Shown piece after piece: positions 6,717 through 11,469 of a DNA stretch of 11,763 nt (the stretch's first letter is position 1; each line of letters begins with the position of its first letter). Under the pieces are notes generated by a model that saw nothing but the letters and a program-made list of their open reading frames with translations, was not told where the DNA came from and made no database searches. Origin of the DNA: Fibrobacterales bacterium (GTDB lineage: Bacteria > Fibrobacterota > Fibrobacteria > Fibrobacterales > Fibrobacteraceae). The position numbers and the translations under genes are program-made. The stretch covers positions 1-11,763 of the forward strand of contig BNUP01000065.1 of the NCBI GenBank assembly GCA_025997455.1, read 5' to 3'.

Positions 6717-8462
6717 ATGACAACTCTTCCTATCAAAAAAAATACATCTGATCGTATTTTTGTGCAGACGGCTTTAATCGCCATTGTTGCCAATCTCTTG
6801 TTGACTTGGGGACGCCCTTATGGAGGCGACCAAGGGTATTGGTTGGATTGGATAAGTCATTTTCAAATTCACGGCTTTGCCGGATTTACAGGCAACTACC
6901 CTCCGATTTATCTGCTATGGCTTTGGGTGGTAGCTCATATTTTTGAATTGTTGGAGTTGCCTTTACAACAGGGATTTGCTCTAAAATTCTTTTGCCTTTG
7001 GCCTGTGTATGCGGGTCACCTATTTTTATTGAGATTGCTCTACGGGCGAATTCAAGAACGACTTTGGTCATCTGGAATTAAAAGAGCCATTTTACTTGCG
7101 GCGGCATTGAATCCCGCCTTGTTGCTCGATGGTCCGATTTGGGGACAGGTCGATTTGTTGCCGATGGTGTTTGTTTGCCTTGCTTTTGTATTGGTGTTTT
7201 CTAAGAAAGGGCGTTTATTTGCACCCCTCTGTTTTGCACTTGCATTGCTCTGCAAATTTCAAACCATTGCTTTTTTGCCTGTATTGGGAGGCATTTTTTT
7301 AATCCGTGCAAAAAAACTGTATCTCGGTTTCTTTATTGCCCTTGCCTGTAGTTTTGTTGTGATACTCCCTTTTATTATCACGGATAGCCTAACCATAGTG
7401 TTAAAAAATGCTTATGGAAACGCAAGCGGATTTTATCCCTACGCCACCTACAATGCAGGCAATTTATGGATGCTTGTGTTGGGTAATACGGTTAATGATT
7501 CAATTATTCCGTTTTCCTCCGATTTTCGCGCGGAGTCCTTCCCCTTGTCATTGTTATCGAGTAAAATAATAGGTATGATACTTTTTAGCATTGTATCCGT
7601 GTGGGTGTTTATAAAGTCTTTGCGTGTGCAACGCCTATCGCAAGCCGCTATGCTCGGCACCTTGATGGCTACTGCTTTCTTTTTTCTGCTCACTCAAATG
7701 CATGAACGGTATCTGCTCCCTGCAATTCCCATAGCCTTACTTTGGCTTGCTACAGATTTTCGTGCTTGGTCGTGGGTACTTTTGCTTACAGTAGTATGTT
7801 CCATAAATATTGCAATGCTCAATGGTGTCCAAGGCAATGACTTATGGATTCCATTGTCAATGCTTGCCACAGTCATATTTTTATTGATGGCGGTAAAAAT
7901 ATTGATGCCTATTTTTTGGAATCGCTTTGCGGAATTTGCAAAAAAAATACCGCTTCCAACTTATGTTCCCGAAGTTATACTCTTGATTGCATTGCTCGGA
8001 ATATCTGCAAATCAATGGGCAGAGCACCGCCATTTTATATTGGAAGACGATGAACTTTGGTTAAGTTCCTTACCTCGCATCGAAAGTTCACAAGGTTATA
8101 AATCCCCTGAACAAAACCGTTCTGTGGATGGCAATATTTTGCGCGTGGGGAGACACTCTTATTTGGAAGGAATTGGAACTCATGCTCCTTCCCGTTTTAC
8201 TTACACCCTACCGCCTGCCGCATCCCGTTTTCGTTTCGCAGTAGGTCTCGACAAAGAAACGGATGGAGGAGAAGTGGAATTTCGTGTAGAATTAGACGGA
8301 CAAGAAATTTGGAAAAGCGGTACTATGATTTCCGCCGATGGAATAGCAGAAGCCGATATTGATATAAAAGGAGGAACTCGCCTAACATTGATAGTCGATC
8401 CCTTAGGGAAAGACAGTTACGACCACGCAGATTGGCTCTTGCCGCGAATTAAAAAGGAATAG
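6717..8462 (+). CDS. Gpi18-like mannosyltransferase-type GT-C protein with C-terminal NPCBM-like domain
   Basis: A 581-residue integral membrane protein. Conserved points of Gpi18/PIG-V-like (COG5542-type) prenyl-linked glycosyltransferases are visible: an acidic residue in the first loop (YGGDQGYW, Asp38), NYPPIYLLW (60-68), LNPALLLDGPIWGQVD (131-146), LCKFQ (178-182) and TQMHERYLLPAIP (326-338). The membrane part ends near residue 433. Residues ~446-580 fit NPCBM: GIGTHAPSRFTYTL, FRFAVGLD, VEFRVELDGQEIW and YDHADWLLPRI. It likely transfers a hexose from a lipid-linked donor to an envelope glycan or glycolipid, with the NPCBM domain outside the cytoplasm. The ATG at 6717 lacks a Shine-Dalgarno and is preceded by TATATT. 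It forms a divergent pair with the 4482-6689 gene. The sugar is unknown; 'mannosyl' comes only from family naming. Confidence 0.82.
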   Translation: MTTLPIKKNTSDRIFVQTALIAIVANLLLTWGRPYGGDQGYWLDWISHFQIHGFAGFTGNYPPIYLLWLWVVAHIFELLELPLQQGFALKFFCLWPVYAGHLFLLRLLYGRIQERLWSSGIKRAILLAAALNPALLLDGPIWGQVDLLPMVFVCLAFVLVFSKKGRLFAPLCFALALLCKFQTIAFLPVLGGIFLIRAKKLYLGFFIALACSFVVILPFIITDSLTIVLKNAYGNASGFYPYATYNAGNLWMLVLGNTVNDSIIPFSSDFRAESFPLSLLSSKIIGMILFSIVSVWVFIKSLRVQRLSQAAMLGTLMATAFFFLLTQMHERYLLPAIPIALLWLATDFRAWSWVLLLTVVCSINIAMLNGVQGNDLWIPLSMLATVIFLLMAVKILMPIFWNRFAEFAKKIPLPTYVPEVILLIALLGISANQWAEHRHFILEDDELWLSSLPRIESSQGYKSPEQNRSVDGNILRVGRHSYLEGIGTHAPSRFTYTLPPAASRFRFAVGLDKETDGGEVEFRVELDGQEIWKSGTMISADGIAEADIDIKGGTRLTLIVDPLGKDSYDHADWLLPRIKKE

Positions 8463-8496
8463 AATTCAAAGAATATTGTGATGATTTATCCATTGC

Positions 8497-8511
8497 AGAG
8501 GAAAATCCTCT
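8497..8511 (+). terminator. Weak hairpin after the glycosyltransferase gene
   Basis: AGAGGA-AAA-TCCTCT forms a 6-bp stem 34 bp after the stop at 8462. No T-run follows, so intrinsic termination here is doubtful. Confidence 0.25.
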
Positions 8512-8618
8512 ACTACCTTGACCTGTCTTCCAAAATTAAATTGGGGATTATTCCTTGTCTCATTATAACAAATTTAGAAATTTATCCCTTTCCAGTCAAT
8601 ATGTTTTGGACAGAACAC

Positions 8619-8666
8619 TAGGTAACTTCTAAAATTTCAAAAAATTGAATTTTTAGAAGTTACCTA
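8619..8666. repeat. 22-bp-arm hairpin spanning the stop codon of the LytR_C gene
   Basis: The left arm (8619-8640) and right arm (8645-8666) pair over 22 bp with one mismatch around an AAAA loop. The arms start TAGGTAACTTCTAAAA. The minus-strand TAA (8653-8655) lies in the right arm. A related sequence occurs at 4415-4435 (GAGTTTTTAGAGGTTTCC against GAATTTTTAGAAGTTACC here). It may act as a terminator for both converging transcripts or be a dispersed palindrome. Confidence 0.75.
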
Positions 8667-9108
8667 TAATTTTCTTGTAGTCTTTGCCTACATAGATAGT
8701 TGCGTCTATGCCCCATTTGGATGAGTCTTGCAGGGTGATGAAATTTTCGGTTGATATTTTTGAACGGAGTGCATTGTTACCTTGCCAATGCGGGTTGCGG
8801 AGTGCGATTATGGTTTCGGCGTAGTTGTTCCATTGCGGGTCGGTTTCGATTTTTAAGACATCAAAACCGTGTGCTTTGAGGAAGTCGCTAAATTCGGTTG
8901 CCGCACCTGCAAGCCCGCTGCTGTTGAGAACTTCAATTCTTCCTGAAATTGTAGCGGGAGGCAAAACAACTTCTGCCTCGTCTTTGTCGCAGGAACAGAC
9001 AAGAAGGAAGAGCAGAACAAAAAGGAAAACGGGGTTTTTAAGGGGTGTCCCCTTAGGCAGGGGAGGGGGGACGCCCCCGCTTTTGCCGCCCGTTGTTTTA
9101 TTGCCCAC
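8653..9108 (-). CDS. LytR_C-domain protein, membrane-anchored or lipoprotein
   Basis: A hydrophobic segment (NPVFLFVLLFLLVCSC) is followed by an acidic spacer and a domain matching the LytR C-terminal pattern: IEVLNSSGLAGAATEFSDFLKAHGFDV, then a non-conserved middle and DATIYVGKDY. In other proteins this domain follows a LytR-CpsA-Psr catalytic domain or stands alone on a membrane anchor; its function is not settled. VCSC before the acidic stretch could be a lipobox. No ATG, GTG or TTG lies between a repeat at ~9039-9080 and the hydrophobic segment, so translation must start upstream at GTG 9108 or GTG 9129. I prefer 9108, which overlaps the aldolase stop by 11 bp. The N-terminus therefore contains a repeat-encoded Gly/Pro-rich peptide (GGVPPPLPKGTPLK). 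It is probably cotranscribed and translationally coupled with the aldolase. Confidence 0.7.
   Translation of the reverse strand: MGNKTTGGKSGGVPPPLPKGTPLKNPVFLFVLLFLLVCSCDKDEAEVVLPPATISGRIEVLNSSGLAGAATEFSDFLKAHGFDVLKIETDPQWNNYAETIIALRNPHWQGNNALRSKISTENFITLQDSSKWGIDATIYVGKDYKKIIGNF
9039..9080. repeat. GC-rich palindromic repeat inside the LytR_C coding region
   Basis: TAAGGGG-TGT-CCCCTTA (9039-9055) is a perfect 7-bp hairpin with the same TGT loop as the hairpin at 1981-1999. It is followed by G- and C-runs up to about 9080. Composition and structure differ sharply from the surrounding coding sequence, and it reads in frame as a Gly/Pro-rich peptide. Confidence 0.65.
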
Positions 9109-10045
9109 TGATTTGCATCCAGAAATCACGGTAGTTTTCTCGGTCTTTGCCTTGCCGCATTTTTATTGCCGCATCGGGATGAGAGTTGAAGTTTCCCGTG
9201 ATCATCTGCGGAATTATGTAGCCCCATTCCAATTTTTGCTCGTGTTGCATCGGGATAAAGTCGCTTGCGATTATGTCTAAAATCGGGCGAATATCGTATT
9301 TTGGATTTTTGAGAAAACCGAGCAGGAGTTCGGTGGTGCAGTTGCCCGCTCCGCGACCTATTCCGTAGATTGTGCAGTCTAAATAATCGATGTTGTTGAT
9401 TATAGATTGAATGGTGTTTGAGAAGGCGAGTTGCAGGTTGTTGTGCCCGTGAAAACCCAACTTTTTCGTTTTAATCCATTTTTTGTAGCGTTTTGCCAAC
9501 TTGTCTATGTTCTCTTGGTAGAAGTAGCCGAATGAATCGACGAGGTAGAGGACATCCGCTTTTGATTCCTTTTCGACTTGGTCTAATGCCTCATCGAGTT
9601 CGGGTCCGGAGTCGCGGCTCGCCGCCATAATGTTGATGGTGGTCTCGTAACCCAAGTTGTGAAATTCGTTTGTCATTGCAATGCATTTATCGATGTCGCG
9701 GGCATAACACGCCACGCGCACCATATCGTATGGCGATTCACTTCTGGGTTTGATTGTGCTCATTTCCGCTCTGCCTATGTCTGCCATCACTGAAATTTTT
9801 GGAGCGTTTTCAACGCCGTCTTTCAATTTCCAGAGCAAGTCGTCGTCGCAGAATTTCCACGCACCGAATTCGTCTCGGCTAAAAAGTTTATCGGAATTTT
9901 TATAACCCGCTTCCATATAATCAACCCCGGCCGCTGCCAACGCACGATAAACCTTCTGCACAAATTCAAAAGAAAACTTGTGCTTGTTGAGCAGACCACC
10001 GTCCCTTATGGAACAGTCCAAAACCTTGATTGAATCACGAAACAT
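9098..10045 (-). CDS. DRE-TIM aldolase (HMG-CoA-lyase-like / 4-hydroxy-2-oxovalerate-aldolase-like)
   Basis: A 315-residue TIM-barrel protein of the HMGL-like (DRE-TIM) superfamily. It shows LDCSIRDGG (residues 9-17, with the Arg-Asp catalytic and metal-binding pair), MEAGYKNS, the metal-binding HGHNN (199-203) and GIGRGAGNCTTELLLG (228-243). It lacks the DmpG communication domain, so it is closer to the stand-alone 'aldolase catalytic domain' proteins whose substrates are mostly unknown. A divalent-metal-dependent C-C cleavage or condensation of a 2-oxo acid in the cytoplasm is inferred. ATG 10045 is preferred over the open frame from 10162: it has GGAG at 5-bp spacing, and the extra 39 residues are encoded by repeats. 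It is the only gene here with both a leader and a good Shine-Dalgarno. It overlaps the LytR_C gene downstream and is divergent from the citE-like gene. Confidence 0.8.
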   Translation of the reverse strand: MFRDSIKVLDCSIRDGGLLNKHKFSFEFVQKVYRALAAAGVDYMEAGYKNSDKLFSRDEFGAWKFCDDDLLWKLKDGVENAPKISVMADIGRAEMSTIKPRSESPYDMVRVACYARDIDKCIAMTNEFHNLGYETTINIMAASRDSGPELDEALDQVEKESKADVLYLVDSFGYFYQENIDKLAKRYKKWIKTKKLGFHGHNNLQLAFSNTIQSIINNIDYLDCTIYGIGRGAGNCTTELLLGFLKNPKYDIRPILDIIASDFIPMQHEQKLEWGYIIPQMITGNFNSHPDAAIKMRQGKDRENYRDFWMQISGQ

Positions 10046-10050
10046 AAAAT

Positions 10051-10054
10051 CTCC
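10051..10054 (-). promoter_or_regulatory. Shine-Dalgarno of the aldolase gene
   Basis: GGAG on the minus strand lies 5 bp before ATG 10045 and decides this start over the longer open frame. Confidence 0.7.
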
Positions 10055-10071
10055 ATTAATGTGTATGGAGG

Positions 10072-10077
10072 AAGATA
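10072..10077 (-). promoter_or_regulatory. Putative -10 box of the aldolase gene
   Basis: TATCTT on the minus strand follows GAGTAATTTTC, as in the other modules, but lies 26 bp from the ATG. That leaves a ~20-nt leader, which contains the Shine-Dalgarno. Confidence 0.45.
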
Positions 10078-10084
10078 GAAAATT

Positions 10085-10154
10085 ACTCGGCGGTGCAGGT
10101 GGGGTATAGGGTGTGGCGTGTAGGGAGTGTAAAGTTGAAAGTGGAGAGTGGAAA
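10085..10154 (-). repeat. Full heptanucleotide promoter module, aldolase copy
   Basis: Read on the minus strand: TTTCCAC, TCTCCAC, TTTCAAC, TTTACAC (10127-10154), then CTACACG, CCACACC and CTATACC heptads, then CTGCACCGCCGAGT (10085-10098). The order matches the porin module at 3143-3218. The 13-mer is a perfect inverted partner of 10197-10209 in the citE module. Confidence 0.85.
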
Positions 10155-10196
10155 ATATCCATTTACCATAGACCAACTTGCAAGTTTATAGAATTT

Positions 10197-10254
10197 TGCA
10201 CCGCCGAGTTACCACACCCCACACCCCACACCCTATACCCCTGCACTGCAAAGT
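10197..10254 (+). repeat. Heptanucleotide promoter module, citE copy
   Basis: TGCACCGCCGAGT (10197-10209), then CCACACC three times and CTATACC (10212-10239), then the variant CTGCACTGCAAAGT (10241-10254) leading into the -10 box. Four C-runs of three or more with 3- to 4-nt loops give a G-quadruplex motif on the minus strand. Confidence 0.85.
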
Positions 10255-10257
10255 TTC

Positions 10258-10263
10258 TACTTT
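10258..10263 (+). promoter_or_regulatory. Putative -10 box of the citE-like gene
   Basis: TACTTT ends 6 bp before ATG 10270, with CCCCCT between and no Shine-Dalgarno. Confidence 0.5.
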
Positions 10264-10269
10264 CCCCCT

Positions 10270-11178
10270 ATGATAAGCAGCCAACGATCCACGCTTTCGG
10301 TTCCCGGTCATTTGGAAAAAATGCACAAAAAGGCGTTTGAATCCGCCGTTGATGTGGTGATGCTCGACCTCGAAGATTCCGTTCCCGTTGAATTAAAACA
10401 TTCGGCGCGAGTGCAAATTATCGCTACTTTGCAGAGTTTGGAAATTTGGAATTACGGAATTTCGGTGCGAGTTAATTCCGTTGATACGCCGTTTTGCTTT
10501 CGAGATGTGGTAGAGGTGGTGCAGGCGGCAGGTGCAAAAATTGATTCTATTGTGTTGCCAAAGGCTAACTGTGCGGGAGATGTGTATTTCCTCTCTCGGC
10601 TTTTAGACGGAATTGAGGCGGAGGTGGGAATCAAGTCGCCAATCGCCATTGATGCGAGCATTGAATCTGCAATTGGAATGGAGAATATTGCAGAAATTGC
10701 CTCTGTTCCGCGAGTGCGCTCGCTTGTTTTCGGTATTGCGGATTACAGTGCATCGGTGGGTGCAAGGCTCAACAGTATAAGCGGGCACGGTGAATCGAGT
10801 GCAGATTTATCGGGAATGAGGTGGCATTATGCTATGTCGCGAATTGTGCAAACGGCAAAAGCACACAATCTTCTTGCAATTGATGCTCCTTTCGGTTATT
10901 TTAAAGATTTACTTGGACTTGCGGAGAGTGCAAAGGCATCGGCATCTATAGGTTTTGACGGCAAATGGGCTATTCACCCTACACAAATTGAAACGATAAA
11001 TTTGGAATTTTCGCCCACAGATGAAGAAATTGACCGTGCAAACCGCATTTTGGAAAGCACAAAGGCGGCGGAAGGTCGAGGTGCGGTTGCCGTTGATGGC
11101 AGAATGGTCGATAGAGCAACCGTGCGTTTGGCTCAAAACTTGATAGATTCGGTAGTTTCCGTTAAATCGCGTGTGTAA
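10270..11178 (+). CDS. HpcH/HpaI aldolase / citrate lyase beta (CitE, malyl-CoA lyase-type)
   Basis: A 302-residue cytoplasmic TIM-barrel enzyme of the CitE/Mcl family, cleaving or forming 3-hydroxyacyl-CoA thioesters such as malyl-CoA, beta-methylmalyl-CoA or citramalyl-CoA in a Mg-dependent way. Motifs: QRSTLSVPG (5-13), MLDLEDSVP (31-39), SVRVN (65-69), VLPKA (95-99), IESAIGMENIAEIA (131-144, Glu132 as metal ligand), FGIADYSASVGA (154-165, Asp158 as metal ligand), IDAPFGYFKDLLGL (204-217), GFDGKWAIHPTQIE (228-241) and GRGAVAVDGRMVDRA (269-283). The C-terminal lid motifs look more like malyl-CoA lyase (Mcl1) than true citrate lyase beta, and no citrate lyase alpha or gamma genes are adjacent. 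The start is fixed by the family N-terminus and TACTTT 6 bp upstream. It is divergent from the aldolase gene; the exact substrate is uncertain. Confidence 0.88.
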   Translation: MISSQRSTLSVPGHLEKMHKKAFESAVDVVMLDLEDSVPVELKHSARVQIIATLQSLEIWNYGISVRVNSVDTPFCFRDVVEVVQAAGAKIDSIVLPKANCAGDVYFLSRLLDGIEAEVGIKSPIAIDASIESAIGMENIAEIASVPRVRSLVFGIADYSASVGARLNSISGHGESSADLSGMRWHYAMSRIVQTAKAHNLLAIDAPFGYFKDLLGLAESAKASASIGFDGKWAIHPTQIETINLEFSPTDEEIDRANRILESTKAAEGRGAVAVDGRMVDRATVRLAQNLIDSVVSVKSRV

Positions 11179-11187
11179 CACAAAAGG

Positions 11188-11209
11188 GAACGCGGTGTGT
11201 GCCGAGCGC
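11188..11209. repeat. 22-bp intergenic repeat, copy 2
   Basis: One difference from 2187-2208; it begins 9 bp after the stop of the citE-like gene. Confidence 0.75.
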
Positions 11210-11226
11210 ACCAAAAAACTCTATGG

Positions 11227-11250
11227 ATTCTGCGACCACGCGCAGAATGA
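11227..11250. repeat. REP-like hairpin ATTCTGCG-ACCACG-CGCAGAAT-GA
   Basis: A perfect 8-bp stem (11227-11234 with 11241-11248), followed by ATGAC reading through 11251. It shares the ATGAC end and orientation with the hairpins at 2071-2094 and 2976-3000, although the stem differs. Confidence 0.65.
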
Positions 11251-11259
11251 CGACTTTAC

Positions 11260-11375
11260 GGGCGACCAATGGTCGCCCCTACAATTATACGGACGGGTTT
11301 TCTGCCATTGTAGATACAGATTATCACAATTTCTTTTTAATAGGGCAGATATACTTATTAAAACCCGCCCCTACA
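11260..11375. repeat. ~117-bp composite repeat, copy 2
   Basis: Near-identical to 3013-3129. The palindrome arms are GGGCGACCA/TGGTCGCCC instead of GGGCGAATA/TATTCGCCC, so three base pairs have changed on both sides while pairing is kept. Both copies lie upstream of a heptad module and an envelope gene (porin; dsbD-like). Confidence 0.9.
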
Positions 11376-11399
11376 ATTCCCATTCCCCTCTCCCATATT

Positions 11400-11451
11400 T
11401 GCAACGCCGAGTTCTCCACACCCCACACCCTACACCCCTGCATTGCAAAGT
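11400..11451 (+). repeat. Heptanucleotide promoter module, dsbD-like gene copy
   Basis: TGCAACGCCGAGTT (11400-11413), the heptads CCACACC, CCACACC and CTACACC (11416-11436), then CTGCATTGCAAAGT (11438-11451). The same two-13-mer arrangement is found upstream of the citE-like gene. Confidence 0.85.
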
Positions 11452-11454
11452 TTC

Positions 11455-11460
11455 TATATT
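11455..11460 (+). promoter_or_regulatory. Putative -10 box of the dsbD-like gene
   Basis: TATATT ends 9 bp before ATG 11470; the spacer TTGCCGCTT has no Shine-Dalgarno. Confidence 0.45.
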
Positions 11461-11469
11461 TTGCCGCTT

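Noticed and set aside
8463..8618. A gene in the gap after the 6717-8462 gene
   Set aside because: No frame of useful length or start signal; only a weak hairpin at 8497-8511 is visible.
10046..10162. Longer aldolase start at 10162 (39 extra residues)
   Set aside because: The extension is repeat-encoded (Pro/His/Ser-rich) and the family N-terminus plus GGAG support ATG 10045.
10212..10240. Telomere-like repeat
   Set aside because: Heptads of CCACACC type look telomere-like, but tracts are short, varied and internal between genes, so a chromosome end is not supported.
10113..10340. 75-codon plus-strand frame before the citE-like gene
   Set aside because: It is a shadow frame across repeats, overlapping the real start at 10270 in another frame.
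10270..11178. True citrate lyase beta subunit (citE of a citrate lyase operon)
   Set aside because: No citrate lyase alpha, acyl-carrier or maturation genes adjoin it, and the C-terminal motifs look like malyl-CoA lyase.
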